A stretch of DNA of 34,206 bases from Thermoplasmatales archaeon (GCA_030595715.1 JAUVCN010000021.1:1-34206), one strand, 5' to 3'. Counted from the stretch's first letter, positions 16,054 to 25,007 are shown. A program made the numbers and translations. The notes: generated from the letters alone by a model not told the origin.

Positions 16054-16620
16054 ATGGCCTTGTTGAATAAACCAGGAGTACTGATGTATCACGTTGCACT
16101 GTTCATTCTTTTCGGAACGCTCTTCCTGACGATGAAGAACCTCAATCTGGAAGATGTAACCGCTACTACCGGATACAGTGAGGCCCTGAAGGCATCCATA
16201 TTTGGGATCATTGGCATCACGATAGCGTTCGGTTTCGTGGTGACCATCGCATCCATGATCTCGAAGGCAAGGAAGAACTCGGGTCTTGTAAAGATCCTTA
16301 TGATATTCCTGTGGATCGACCTCGGCATTATGGCCCTCTATACATTTTTCCTCGACATACTCAAAGAGGAGCTGACCGATCCAGGCATCAGATGGATAAT
16401 CGTCATCCTGACCTCGATCCTCTTCTTCATCTCCGTGATCGGGATCATCCTCTTCAAGTTCCCGGGTAAGGTCGAGGAAAGTATCCTTGCCGAAAAGGTC
16501 AGGAAGAAACTGGTTGCCCGGGAGAAGAAGGAAGATAGACCATACTGCCCAGTATGCAGGACCAGTGTCGATAAATCCTTCAAGTACTGCCCCAAATGCG
16601 CAGCCAAGTTCTCGGACTGA
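16054..16620 (+). CDS. four-helix membrane protein with C-terminal zinc ribbon
   Basis: 188 residues from ATG 16054. Four hydrophobic segments: VLMYHVALFILFGTLFL, ASIFGIIGITIAFGFVVTI, ILMIFLWIDLGIMALYTFFL and WIIVILTSILFFISVIGIIL. A basic linker (KVRKKLVAREKK) then leads to a zinc ribbon with CPVC and CPKC pairs 15 residues apart, near the C-terminus. Such DUF-type membrane zinc-ribbon proteins are common in Euryarchaeota and have no set function. The TATA-like GGTTTAAAAAGG at 16010-16021 predicts transcription from about 16042, so TTG 16039 is excluded; GAGAGTGGT precedes ATG 16054. Confidence 0.75.
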   Translation: MALLNKPGVLMYHVALFILFGTLFLTMKNLNLEDVTATTGYSEALKASIFGIIGITIAFGFVVTIASMISKARKNSGLVKILMIFLWIDLGIMALYTFFLDILKEELTDPGIRWIIVILTSILFFISVIGIILFKFPGKVEESILAEKVRKKLVAREKKEDRPYCPVCRTSVDKSFKYCPKCAAKFSD

Positions 16621-16675
16621 TACCTTCCTATTAAGGTATAACCTATATGGATAAGGTCAGCCTATTCCGTTCAAG

Positions 16676-17308
16676 ATGCCGGAAGACCAAACAAGACACA
16701 GGCAGAGATCATATGATGCCTTCCTCGCCCCCATGGAAGTCGCCTGGTTCGGAAAATGGAGAAGGAGGATACTGAAGGACCTCGAAGGCACGGTCCTGGA
16801 CATAGGCTCGGGAACGGGGATCAATCTCAGGTATTACCCCGGGAATGTCGACTGCGTCACTGTCCTGGATCCCGATTCCGACAATCTATCCTTCCTTGAA
16901 AAGAAAGCAGAGAGGTGGGGATACGGGACCAACAGCGGCAGATGCCTGAACACTCAAATGGGAGCCGGTGAGGAACTTCCGTTCCCATCCCACAGCTTCG
17001 ATGTGGTTGTTTCAACTCTCATCCTTTGTACGGTAAAGGACCCTGTAAAGGTCATATCCGAAGGTGCTCGGGTCCTGAAGAAAGGCGGCAAATTCATCTT
17101 CATGGAGCATCAGCTTCCGAGAAAAGGCCCCCAGGCAGCAATATTCAACTTGATATCGCCGGTGTGGCATGCCCCATCCGGGTGCAATCTGAACAGGAAT
17201 ACAGAGAAGATGATCAGGTCCAACAAGAAGCTGAAAGAGATCGAAAGCTTCCGGGGAGGTCCCCTGCTCGGATATCCATTCTTCATTGGAAGCTTTGAAA
17301 AGAAATGA
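16676..17308 (+). CDS. class I SAM-dependent methyltransferase (METTL7/UbiE-like)
   Basis: 210 residues. Motif I VLDIGSGTG at 40-48; strand-2 acidic end VTVLDPD; motif LPFPSHSFDVVVSTLILCTV; and a post-motif VLKKGGKFIFMEHQL. The C-terminal pattern with PVWHAPSGCNLNRNTEKMI is shared with METTL7/thiol-methyltransferase-like proteins, in which a GCxLNR-x-T segment follows the catalytic core. Substrate unknown (lipid or thiol are the family precedents). A TATA stretch lies in 16630-16648 and there is no clear Shine-Dalgarno, so the transcript may be nearly leaderless. A short inverted repeat (TACCTT...AAGGTA, 16621-16638) overlaps the promoter. Confidence 0.85.
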   Translation: MPEDQTRHRQRSYDAFLAPMEVAWFGKWRRRILKDLEGTVLDIGSGTGINLRYYPGNVDCVTVLDPDSDNLSFLEKKAERWGYGTNSGRCLNTQMGAGEELPFPSHSFDVVVSTLILCTVKDPVKVISEGARVLKKGGKFIFMEHQLPRKGPQAAIFNLISPVWHAPSGCNLNRNTEKMIRSNKKLKEIESFRGGPLLGYPFFIGSFEKK

Positions 17309-17339
17309 ATTTGGTGGATGAAGGAATGATGAAAAAAGT

Positions 17340-17373
17340 AGGGGGTTTCATCAACCCCCTATTGTTTTTTTTT
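17340..17373 (+). terminator. hairpin and T-run terminator between convergent genes
   Basis: AGGGGGTT (17340-17347) pairs perfectly with AACCCCCT (17353-17360) around TCATC, followed by ATTG and a run of ten T (17364-17373). It ends the methyltransferase transcript. The T-run abuts the stop codon of the convergent gene on the other strand, so it acts in one direction only. Confidence 0.75.
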
Positions 17374-18556
17374 ATAAAATGCCCGCTGTCTTTCCGCCAG
17401 CTTCGAAGGCCCTGAGTGCTTCATCAAGCATCTCCTGGGTGAGTCCTGCATTGACCTGTACCCTGACCCTTGCCTTGTCCCTTGCGACCATCGGGAAGAC
17501 GATCGGAAGTGCAAATACTCCCAGGTTGTAGAGTTCCTGGGAGAGCTTCTTGGCCTGGTGTGATTCGCCACACATCACCGGGATGATCGGTGTCTCTGTC
17601 CTACCGGTGTCAAAGCCCATCGACTGGATCCTCTTCTTGAAGTATTTGGTATTCTTCCAGAGGTTCTCCCAGTGTATTGGTTCCTCATCAAGGACCTGAA
17701 TGGCTGCAAGTTGTGCACCTGCAACTGCCGGTGGATGAGAACCCGAAAGCAGCCAGCTTCTTGACTTGTTGTATGCGAAGTTGTAAAGGTCCTGAGATCC
17801 TGCTGCAAGGCCCCCCACAACACCGAACGCCTTGGAGAACGTCCCCATCTCCACGTCCAGCTTGTCATTGACATTGTAATGGACACCAATACCTGCGCCC
17901 TTCTCTCCCAGAACACCTTCACCGTGGGCATCGTCGACATATGACATTGCACCATATTCGACACAAAGATTAACCACCTTGTCGAGAGGTGACGTGTCTC
18001 CATCCATGGAGAAAACACCGTCTGTGATGACGAGTACCCTTCTCTTGTCCTGGTTCTTTCTAAGAAGATCCTCAAGTTCACCCATGTTGTTGTGTTTGTA
18101 CACACCCCTTTGGGCTTTGGACAACCTTACGCCATCGATAATGGAGCCGTGGTTAAGCTCATCAGAGATTATCATATCCTCCTTGCCTGGTGCCAGCTGT
18201 GGGATGAGACCCGCATTGGTTGCAAAACCGGTCTGATAGACAAGGGCAGCTTCCCTTTTCTTGAACTTTGCAAGTGCCTTTTCAACCATGAAATGTATAT
18301 CCATGGAACCGGCAATGGCCCTGACCGAACCAGATCCTGCACCATTCTTGTCAGTCCATTCCTTGGCAGATGCTATGAGTCTGGGATGATTGGATAGACT
18401 GAGATAATTGTTGGAACAGAGCATTATCAGCTCCTTTCCGTCGACCTTGCACCTTGGTGTTGAGGGTCCCTGGAGCTCCCTGAGCTGCCAGTTGAAACCC
18501 TTCTCAACGAGATCATCATATTCCTGTTTTAAAAAAGCGGTGGGATCCCTTGTCAT
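17372..18556 (-). CDS. kbl: 2-amino-3-ketobutyrate CoA ligase / glycine C-acetyltransferase family (alpha-oxoamine synthase)
   Basis: 394 residues of the PLP-dependent alpha-oxoamine synthase family. The Schiff-base lysine is K242 in TFSKAFG. The pyridoxal-binding pair is D208/H211 in VDDAHGEGVLG, and H136 in DELNHGSIIDG stacks on the ring. Length and the N-terminal CSNNYLSLSNHPRL fit KBL, which cleaves 2-amino-3-ketobutyrate with CoA to glycine and acetyl-CoA, the second step of threonine breakdown. The related 8-amino-7-oxononanoate synthase (BioF) cannot be fully excluded. No threonine dehydrogenase or bio gene is adjacent. A strong AAAGGAGG Shine-Dalgarno precedes ATG 18556. It is divergent from the CBS-domain gene. 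Confidence 0.85.
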   Translation of the reverse strand: MTRDPTAFLKQEYDDLVEKGFNWQLRELQGPSTPRCKVDGKELIMLCSNNYLSLSNHPRLIASAKEWTDKNGAGSGSVRAIAGSMDIHFMVEKALAKFKKREAALVYQTGFATNAGLIPQLAPGKEDMIISDELNHGSIIDGVRLSKAQRGVYKHNNMGELEDLLRKNQDKRRVLVITDGVFSMDGDTSPLDKVVNLCVEYGAMSYVDDAHGEGVLGEKGAGIGVHYNVNDKLDVEMGTFSKAFGVVGGLAAGSQDLYNFAYNKSRSWLLSGSHPPAVAGAQLAAIQVLDEEPIHWENLWKNTKYFKKRIQSMGFDTGRTETPIIPVMCGESHQAKKLSQELYNLGVFALPIVFPMVARDKARVRVQVNAGLTQEMLDEALRAFEAGGKTAGIL

Positions 18557-18699
18557 TTTTTATTCCTCCTTTACGGATGCGACCGGGGTCAATATGATTC
18601 GGATTTATTACTCTTACTGAAAATAAACATGATTTGACGGGATAAGGTTTATCTTGAAGTAGTATCTCTATAGTCCGAAAACAAGCATAGGGGACCAAG

Positions 18700-19305
18700 A
18701 TGGTAAAATATGTAAAACCAAGGAAAACAGAGGGCACTGATATTTCAAAGATCCTGAAACAGTTCCACCAGATCGATGTAGGGACGATCATGAAGTCCAA
18801 GATGTGGGACATGTGTTATATCACACCTGATACACCGGTCGAGGAGGTGATCGGAATACTCAGTTCCAGGAAACATATCTGGGTTGTCCAGTCCCTCAAA
18901 TCCATGAGACTTCTTGGCCTTATAACCGAAAGAGACCTTGTCGATGTCATTGCACCGAGAAGGATAGATCCTTACCAGTTCACAATATCCGGCCATCACT
19001 TCAAATCCATGCTTTTCGGCGGGATCGAGACCGGTGAGGACATGATGACAACGGACCTCATCAAGATAGGACCCAAACAGACCGTCGGAGCTGCTTTGAC
19101 CAAGATGAAGAGACATCACCTGAAGAGGCTCCCGGTGGTCGTAAAGGGCAAGCTCGTGGGCGAGCTCACCATGAAATCAATGATAATCCAGTTCAAGAAG
19201 GTCCTGAAATGGACCGCAATACTCGATGAACAGGAAAGAATTATGATGGAAGCTTCCGCCGAGAAGAAGAAAAAGGTCGTCAAGATAAAGAAGAAGAAAG
19301 AGTGA
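18700..19305 (+). CDS. two-CBS-domain protein with lysine-rich tail
   Basis: 201 residues. CBS motif 1 begins at DVGTIMKSKMWDMCYITPDTPVEEVIGIL and ends with LLGLITERDLVDVI. CBS motif 2 runs from EDMMTTDLIKIGPKQTVGAAL to RLPVVVKGKLVGELTMKSMI. A pair of CBS domains usually binds adenosine nucleotides or SAM and regulates a partner; no catalytic domain is attached. The last ~15 residues are almost all Lys, Val and Ile (EKKKKVVKIKKKKE). A TATA-like GGTTTATCTT (about 18646-18655) and GGGGACC upstream of the ATG serve as expression signals. The tandem antiporters converge on it, and CBS proteins often regulate transporters, but no direct link is shown. Confidence 0.85.
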   Translation: MVKYVKPRKTEGTDISKILKQFHQIDVGTIMKSKMWDMCYITPDTPVEEVIGILSSRKHIWVVQSLKSMRLLGLITERDLVDVIAPRRIDPYQFTISGHHFKSMLFGGIETGEDMMTTDLIKIGPKQTVGAALTKMKRHHLKRLPVVVKGKLVGELTMKSMIIQFKKVLKWTAILDEQERIMMEASAEKKKKVVKIKKKKE

Positions 19306-19412
19306 CCTTTCCCTCTTTCATTCTCACTATAGACTCTCACTCTTTCATAAGTTCAATACCCGGACAGACCTGGGAATCTCATTTCTGGATATCAATGTCG
19401 TATTTTGAGGGA

Positions 19413-20648
19413 TCACATAGCATTCCAGTCGATCCATCCCTTATCCCTGAACTTCTTCGACAGGACCTTGAGAAGGATCGGTGTGAGCAGGGCCATTATG
19501 ATGGCATTGAAAACGACTGCGGAATAGAGGTCCCTGCCAATTATACCCGATTGGAGAGCTACACTTGCCAGTATAAGGTCAACGGCAGCCCTTCCGTTCA
19601 TACCTACCCCAACCAGCAGGGATTCCGCCCAGTTCAGACCTGATATCTTCGCCCCAAGCCCCGAACCAACCACTTTTCCAGTGAGGCCAAGGATCACGAT
19701 CAGTGGAACGAAGAGGGAAAGGGCCGCACCGGAAAAGGTAACAGAGTAACCCACCCATGCAAAGAAGATGGGAGCGAAGAACCCGAAGGAAAATCTCCCG
19801 AGGGAATCCCTCGTCCTTCTGTTCAGCGAACTCCTTATCGCCATGCCTCCAAGGAAGGCTCCGATCATCAGATGAAGTCCCATCAGATGAGCCATCACAC
19901 CGAAAAGACCTGCCATCAGGATGGTCAATCCGATGCCCTCGGTTGCCCTCATGTCCCCCATCCCCTTGTAGGCCTTCTTCAATATCTTTGGCATAAGGAA
20001 GAGGGCAGCCAGAACAAAGGTCATTGCCAGTATGACAGTTCCTCCCACCGAGAGGAGATTTGGAAGATGTCCTGTGGCAGACATTGAAAGGAGAATTGAA
20101 AGGACGACGATACCAATTATATCATCAACGATGGCGGCATTGATTATCGTCATTCCGAATCTGGTTCGTATACCCTCGATCTGTATCAATGTGGAAATAG
20201 AGAGGGCCACGGCGGTGATCGACAGGGCACCTCCGATATAGAGGGCCACCATTACATCTCCGAAGTAGAGATAGGTGCCTATGAATCCCAGTCCAAATGG
20301 GGCGATCACACCGAGAGAAGCAGTCACGATCCCGGTCTTGAAAGATGCCAGGAAATCCTTGATCCTCGTCTCCAGCCCGGATGAGAACATCAACATCACG
20401 ATAGCGAGGTCCATAAGGAACGAGATCTCCACTTCAACGGTCTCCGGTTTGAGATTCTCGATCACTCCATCCATCGGGAAAGATTCGAAAATAATACCTA
20501 TCCGGCCAAGTATCCCTATCAGAACCGGGCCGAACATGAGTCCGCCGAAAATATTCCCCACGATGGTGGGAAGCTTCAACTTCTCTGCAAGCTTACCGAA
20601 GAAGAGAGCTGCGATAAGCAGAAGCAGCAGATAAATGAAGTTGAACAT
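19413..20648 (-). CDS. cation/proton antiporter, CPA2 (Kef/Nap-like) family, copy 1
   Basis: 411 residues from ATG 20648, with 11-13 hydrophobic helices. Family features are the opening YLLLLLIAALFFGKLAEKL, the ion-binding aspartate pair in the middle (NAAIVDDIIGIVV), the helix LMGLHLMIGAFLGGMAIRSS and the late GMNGRAAVDLILASVAL. It lacks the C-terminal TrkA domains of KefB/C. It likely exchanges Na+ or K+ for H+ across the membrane. The longest ORF would start at ATG 20669, but a TATA box (TTTATAC, near 20676-20682 on this strand) lies just upstream of it. The start at 20648 suits a leaderless message and aligns with the start of the neighbouring paralogue. Same strand, 101 nt downstream of the second copy's stop. 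Confidence 0.88.
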   Translation of the reverse strand: MFNFIYLLLLLIAALFFGKLAEKLKLPTIVGNIFGGLMFGPVLIGILGRIGIIFESFPMDGVIENLKPETVEVEISFLMDLAIVMLMFSSGLETRIKDFLASFKTGIVTASLGVIAPFGLGFIGTYLYFGDVMVALYIGGALSITAVALSISTLIQIEGIRTRFGMTIINAAIVDDIIGIVVLSILLSMSATGHLPNLLSVGGTVILAMTFVLAALFLMPKILKKAYKGMGDMRATEGIGLTILMAGLFGVMAHLMGLHLMIGAFLGGMAIRSSLNRRTRDSLGRFSFGFFAPIFFAWVGYSVTFSGAALSLFVPLIVILGLTGKVVGSGLGAKISGLNWAESLLVGVGMNGRAAVDLILASVALQSGIIGRDLYSAVVFNAIIMALLTPILLKVLSKKFRDKGWIDWNAM

Positions 20649-20670
20649 ATGAGCCGTTGGTATCCGCATC

Positions 20671-20684
20671 TTATGTATAAAACC
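20671..20684 (-). promoter_or_regulatory. TATA box for antiporter copy 1
   Basis: Read on this strand, GGTTTTATACATAA is a strong TATA element about 25-30 nt before ATG 20648. It gives the downstream antiporter its own promoter, so the tandem pair is not simply one operon. Confidence 0.5.
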
Positions 20685-20749
20685 TTCGATTGATGGATGT
20701 GAACTTATTCTTATCCTCTCGACACCACCATCATCCTTTCCGGATCACA

Positions 20750-21979
20750 TCAGTCTTCGACCCATCCTCTCTTCTGGAACTTCTTGTGTAGGAACTTCAT
20801 CAGCATCGGAGTGGTAATGGCCATCGTCGCTGCCATGATGACAACAGCGGAGTAGAGGTCCCTCTCGATGATGCCTGCCTGCAGAGCAACGGATGCAAGT
20901 ATCAACTCAACTGCGGCCTTTCCATTCATACCGACCCCCACAAGAAGTGATTCTGACCATTTCAAACCCGATATCTTTGCTCCGAGTCCTGCACCGATCA
21001 ACTTACCGGAGAATCCAAGAACGATAATAAGAGGGACAAGAGGTGATATTGCCAGTCCCGTGAATGACACCGAGAATCCGACCCATGCAAAGAAAACAGG
21101 GGCGAAGAACCCGAACGCCCATCTTCCAAGTGACTGTTGTGTCCTCTTGTTCAGGGAATCCCTTATGGCCATTCCTCCGAGAAATGCTCCTATCATAAGA
21201 TGAAGGCCCATTATATGAGCAATAACTCCGAATAGACCTGCCATGAGGATGCTGACACCCACCCTCTCGGTCATCCTGAGATCCGTCAGGTAGGAATACA
21301 TCTTCTTCAGAAGTCTTGGAACAACGAACAACGATAATAGCACGAAGATCAATGAAAGAGAGATCGTCCCCGCAATGGACAGGGTATTGAGCCTGCCACT
21401 TGAAGAGAACGAGAGCAGAACGGATAGGATCATTATTCCGATGATATCATCGACGATGGCTGCATTGATGATGGTCATACCGAAACGGGTTCGTACGCCG
21501 TCGATCTGGATCAAGGTCGCGATAGACAATGCCACTGCTGTGATGGATAAAGCGGCTCCGACATAGAAGGCGGTCAGCATGTCTCCTATGTACCAATACG
21601 CTCCGACAAATCCAAAGGTGAAAGGGACAATGACACCGAGGGCTGCCGTAAGGATACCGGTCCTGAAGGAAGCAATGAAATCCTTTATCCTCGTCTCGAG
21701 CCCGGAAGAGAACATCAACATGATGATGGCAAGGTCCATGAGGAAGAACACCTCGAGCTCAACCTCCCCCGGGTGAAGTTGGGTGGCAAGAACAGTGAAG
21801 CTATCGATATCGAATCTGCTTCCAAGAGAATCCAATATGAATATCAGAAAAGGTCCTGCGAATAGGCCCCCCACGATGTTCCCAACGATGGTTGGTTGTT
21901 TGAACCTCTCCGCTACCTTGCCGAAGAAGATGGCGCAGATCAGAAGGAGCAGAAGGTAGATCACAGCCTCCATACTCAT
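20750..21979 (-). CDS. cation/proton antiporter, CPA2 (Kef/Nap-like) family, copy 2
   Basis: 409 residues, a clear tandem paralogue of the downstream gene, collinear over its whole length. Shared landmarks are IYLLLLLICAIFFGKVAERF, LFMDLAIIMLMFSSGLETRIKDF-like helices, the NAAIVDDIIGIM aspartate pair, HLMIGAFLGGMAIRDS and VGMNGKAAVELILASVAL. The two differ mainly in the loop after helix 2 (here SRFDIDSFTVLATQLHP) and in surface charge, as expected for an old duplication with possible difference in ion or pH response. A TATA-like GTTAAAACATTT (about 22003-22014 on this strand) lies about 27 nt upstream of the ATG, so the message may be leaderless. Confidence 0.88.
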   Translation of the reverse strand: MSMEAVIYLLLLLICAIFFGKVAERFKQPTIVGNIVGGLFAGPFLIFILDSLGSRFDIDSFTVLATQLHPGEVELEVFFLMDLAIIMLMFSSGLETRIKDFIASFRTGILTAALGVIVPFTFGFVGAYWYIGDMLTAFYVGAALSITAVALSIATLIQIDGVRTRFGMTIINAAIVDDIIGIMILSVLLSFSSSGRLNTLSIAGTISLSLIFVLLSLFVVPRLLKKMYSYLTDLRMTERVGVSILMAGLFGVIAHIMGLHLMIGAFLGGMAIRDSLNKRTQQSLGRWAFGFFAPVFFAWVGFSVSFTGLAISPLVPLIIVLGFSGKLIGAGLGAKISGLKWSESLLVGVGMNGKAAVELILASVALQAGIIERDLYSAVVIMAATMAITTPMLMKFLHKKFQKRGWVED

Positions 21980-22298
21980 TGGTAAACCGTTACAAGTTAT
22001 GTAAATGTTTTAACTGGATCAGTAGAGGTATTTGTTACATCTGGCGTATTGGATCGAGCAACTACCGATCATGTTAATGGTCAGGGAAGGGGCTTGACCA
22101 TCCTCAATAGATCGATCAAGCAAGGTTCCAGCATGTTTCATGATAGCTCATTATCGTAAGATCTTCCAAAAAATGTATTCATATGATCGAAGTTCCAAAA
22201 TAATATAGATAAACGAAGCATTGGGGTATCTTGCTGAACATGGAGGGGAACATCACCCTCTGGTAATAACCGATCCCACTAGGGGGCTTTGTGTATAA
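21980..22298. other. divergent intergenic region with one inverted repeat
   Basis: This 319-nt gap between divergent genes holds promoters for both sides: a TATA-like stretch near 22003-22014 for the antiporter and AATAATATAGATAAA near 22200-22214 for the radical SAM gene. An inverted repeat, ATGGTCA (22077-22083) and TGACCAT (22095-22101) with an 11-nt G-rich loop, sits in the middle. A weaker GAGGG...CCCTC pair lies near 22242-22260. No convincing ORF or structural RNA seen. Confidence 0.4.
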
Positions 22299-23192
22299 AT
22301 GGTTAAAGAACTGATGGCAAGATCAATACTCCATTATCATGAGCGGACCTTTTCAACAAACTGGGATGCGAATATCTATCGAGGTTGTGAACACAAATGC
22401 AGGTATTGTTTTGCCCAGTATTCACACAGATACCTGAACACAGAAGATTTCTTTGAAGATATTTTCGTCAAGATCAATGCTTCGGAGATACTGACAAAGG
22501 AATTGGGTAAAAAGAAGTGGAAGAAGTTTCCCGTAAATGTGAGTGGGATCTCCGATTGCTATCAACCGGCAGAAGCCAAATACAGGATCATGCCAAAGGT
22601 GATAAGGTCCTTCATCGCGAATAGAAATCCATTGGTGATCGTTACAAAATCGATATTGATCCTGCGTGATATCGAATTGATCAAAGAGCTGAACAATGTT
22701 GCTGAAGTAACGGTAATAATCTCTGTTTCCACTCTGGATGAAGAAAAGCGAAGATCGATCGAGCCGAAAGCAGCTCCCACCATTGAAAGGATGAAAATGC
22801 TGAAAGAGTTCAAGGATATCGGTTGTAAAACTGTGGTTTTATTAATGCCAATTATTCCATATATCACTGATGACGAGAAGGACCTTGATGAAATATTCAG
22901 AGTTACAAAGGAGTTCGGTCTCGGCTCAATTATTGCCTGGCCTCTGCATCTGCATGGAAAGACGAAGAGTGTGTTCTATTCATTTCTAAGAGAACATTTC
23001 CCTGAACTCATATCCAATTATGATCTATTATACAGGAACGGAACCGTTTCCGATGAATACTCGGCCGATCTTCAGAGGACCGTATCCGACTTGAGAAAGA
23101 AATACCGGTTATACTCGGTATACGAACAAACTCGACCGAAGTCCGACAAATGGACACAACAGAGCCTGATGGGTTTTGAACGATCGCAATGA
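22299..23192 (+). CDS. SplB-like radical SAM protein
   Basis: 297 residues. The radical-SAM cluster motif CxxxCxxC is at C30, C34 and C37 (RGCEHKCRYCFAQY), which binds a 4Fe-4S cluster and SAM. The segments VNVSGISDCYQPAE, VTKSILILRDIELI and VSTLDEEKRRSIEPKA are typical of the COG1533 (SPL-like) family. True spore photoproduct lyase has an extra conserved C-terminal cysteine; none is obvious here, so the substrate may differ. These proteins are widespread in archaea without spores, and their reaction is mostly unknown. ATG 22299 has no clear Shine-Dalgarno. The stop is 8 nt from the end of the convergent helicase gene. Confidence 0.85.
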   Translation: MVKELMARSILHYHERTFSTNWDANIYRGCEHKCRYCFAQYSHRYLNTEDFFEDIFVKINASEILTKELGKKKWKKFPVNVSGISDCYQPAEAKYRIMPKVIRSFIANRNPLVIVTKSILILRDIELIKELNNVAEVTVIISVSTLDEEKRRSIEPKAAPTIERMKMLKEFKDIGCKTVVLLMPIIPYITDDEKDLDEIFRVTKEFGLGSIIAWPLHLHGKTKSVFYSFLREHFPELISNYDLLYRNGTVSDEYSADLQRTVSDLRKKYRLYSVYEQTRPKSDKWTQQSLMGFERSQ

Positions 23193-23200
23193 TATCAGCT

Positions 23201-24538
23201 TCATCTGACCCTGGGCCGATGATGTTTTGATCGTCGTTGTCCGGACTGAGAAGCCGGCTTCTCTGTCTGTTTTTCAGTATTGGATGTAACTGGATGGGCA
23301 TGCCGATATCTCTGATGATGAGAGGTTTCCTTCCCCTTTGTATTGCCATGGTAGCCCTGCGGTCGATGAGGTCGGTTCGGAGATCGATTCACCCTATGTG
23401 TCTTTGGAGGGGGCGGCTTGTTGTAATCGAAGTCATCTATAGTTCGGCGTTCTATCTTTGAACCAAGCAATCTTTCGATGGAGCGGATGGTTTGCTCATC
23501 CTCCCTCGTGATCAATGTAAACGCATCACCGGTCTTTGAAGCGCGTCCGGTCCTACCGATCCGATGAGTATAGGCATCCGGGGTATCGGGAATATCATAG
23601 TTGATCACATGAGAAATAGATGTTACATCGATCCCACGGGCAGCGATATCTGTCGCTATCAGGATCTGAAAGGTCCCATTTCGGAACCCGGTCAAAGCAT
23701 TCTGTCGCTGGTTCTGGGACATGTTACCCTGGAGAGAGGCAACCTTGTAACCAAGCTTGTGAAGTTGGATGCCAAGACGTTTTGCCCGATGTTTCGTCCG
23801 GGTAAAAACAAGTACAGACTCTGTATCGGTCTTCTTCAATAATTCGATCAACATGCCGGTCTTGAGGTGTTGGGAAACCGGGTAAAGGGCATGAGATACG
23901 GTATCTACCGGCCTGGAATGACCGATCTGCACTGTAACCGGGTCGTGCATGAAATCATGGGCCAATTTTCGAATATCCGGCGGCATGGTAGCCGAGAACA
24001 ACAGCGTTTGCCTCCTTCTCGGGACGTGCCTCATTATCTTTCGAATATCTGGCAAGAATCCCATGTCGAACATTCGATCCGCTTCATCGATGACAAGGAC
24101 CTCAAGATGGGAAAGATCGATATTACCATTGCTCAGGTGATCAAGCAGTCTACCAGGGCAGGCGACGACGATCTCAACACCTGCCCGTAACGCTTGCAGT
24201 TGCGGATTTTGACTGACACCACCATAGATAGTGAGGCTGCGTAGACCGGTTTGGCGACCCAACGCTTTCGTTGCTTCATGTATCTGTTCTGCAAGCTCAC
24301 GAGTGGGCGCAATTATCAGTGCACGGATCTTACCACGTTTGCGGGAGCGAAGCCTTTCCAGTATCGGCAGCATGAATGCTGCGGTCTTGCCCGTTCCCGT
24401 CTGGGCCAGACCGAGCACATCTTTCCCCTCCAGAACAGGCGGTATGGCCTTTTCCTGAATGGGTGTTGGGGTTACATACCCCATTTCTTTGACCCTCTGT
24501 GAAATACTCGGGTGAAAGTTGAACATTTCAAAATTCAT
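23201..24538 (-). CDS. rhlE: RhlE-like DEAD-box RNA helicase
   Basis: 445 residues. Q-motif (VTPTPIQEKAIPPVL), motif I AQTGTGKT (45-52), Ia PTRELA, II DEAD (151-154), III SAT (182-184), IV-V with VLVFTRTKHRA and ATDIAARGID, and VI HRIGRTGR (325-332) are all intact, so it should be active in ATP-dependent RNA unwinding. The last ~70 residues are a basic, low-complexity tail rich in His, Arg, Pro and Ser, like bacterial RhlE tails that bind RNA. The closest style is bacterial, so acquisition by transfer is plausible. AAGGA precedes ATG 24538, and a TATA-like CATATATAAGTATATG (near 24591-24606) leaves a leader of about 30-50 nt, reminiscent of cold-induced helicases, but that is only suggestive. 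Confidence 0.9.
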   Translation of the reverse strand: MNFEMFNFHPSISQRVKEMGYVTPTPIQEKAIPPVLEGKDVLGLAQTGTGKTAAFMLPILERLRSRKRGKIRALIIAPTRELAEQIHEATKALGRQTGLRSLTIYGGVSQNPQLQALRAGVEIVVACPGRLLDHLSNGNIDLSHLEVLVIDEADRMFDMGFLPDIRKIMRHVPRRRQTLLFSATMPPDIRKLAHDFMHDPVTVQIGHSRPVDTVSHALYPVSQHLKTGMLIELLKKTDTESVLVFTRTKHRAKRLGIQLHKLGYKVASLQGNMSQNQRQNALTGFRNGTFQILIATDIAARGIDVTSISHVINYDIPDTPDAYTHRIGRTGRASKTGDAFTLITREDEQTIRSIERLLGSKIERRTIDDFDYNKPPPPKTHRVNRSPNRPHRPQGYHGNTKGKETSHHQRYRHAHPVTSNTEKQTEKPASQSGQRRSKHHRPRVR

Positions 24539-24632
24539 ATCAATTCCTTACTTATTGCTAAATTCATAGCAGGACACACCCACAGAAAGGTCATATATAA
24601 GTATATGTCCCATCTGGGTCCTGTATCCTTAA

Positions 24633-24938
24633 TTAAACCTTCATAATTGTGATATCAGTTACTTTATCGAACTCATCATCAGATGTGATCGGCTGGTCAG
24701 TATCGTTCTTCATTGCTGTAGCAAGACAGAGCGCATCTCCCCATGCAAAAGGGGAGCTGGCCCTGGCATATTCATACTTTTTATCTGAAGATATCAATGC
24801 GGTTTCTACATCCGGAGGAATGATCCTGATCCGGGATTCCCTTATCCAGACGACATACCTATCTGCATCGGTTTCGCCATGCCTCAATGCAATTGATCCC
24901 ATAACCAATTTTGATGTCAACTGATAGAAATAATGCAA
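24633..24938 (-). pseudogene. remnant of a PIN-domain toxin (C-terminal two thirds)
   Basis: The 101-residue frame matches the C-terminal part of the intact PIN protein at 30255-30668 almost residue for residue from DADRYVVWIRESRI to the end (EFDKVTDITIMKV against EFDKVTDIPIMKI). DNA similarity is obvious too (the CCCCATGCAAAAGG block in both). The PIN aspartates of the C-terminal half (WGDALC, TSDDEFD) remain, but the first ~55 residues with the N-terminal Asp and the Glu are replaced by unrelated sequence (MHYFYQLTSKLVMGS). Without these the nuclease site cannot form. No antitoxin gene adjoins it. It is best read as a decayed duplicate of the AbrB/PIN locus. Confidence 0.75.
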
Positions 24939-24940
24939 TA

Positions 24941-25007
24941 TTAAACGGCAATATATTACTCATTATATGTCAATATATACTTTAAACGGCCCTTTCTTAC
25001 CCATTAT
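24941..25007. repeat. imperfect direct repeat upstream of hipBA
   Basis: TTAAACGGC...TTAC-CATTAT occurs at 24941-24966 and again at about 24981-25006, roughly 40 nt apart. The second copy runs into the left arm of the hipB operator dyad. It could be additional operator sites or a remnant of a local duplication. Confidence 0.4.
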
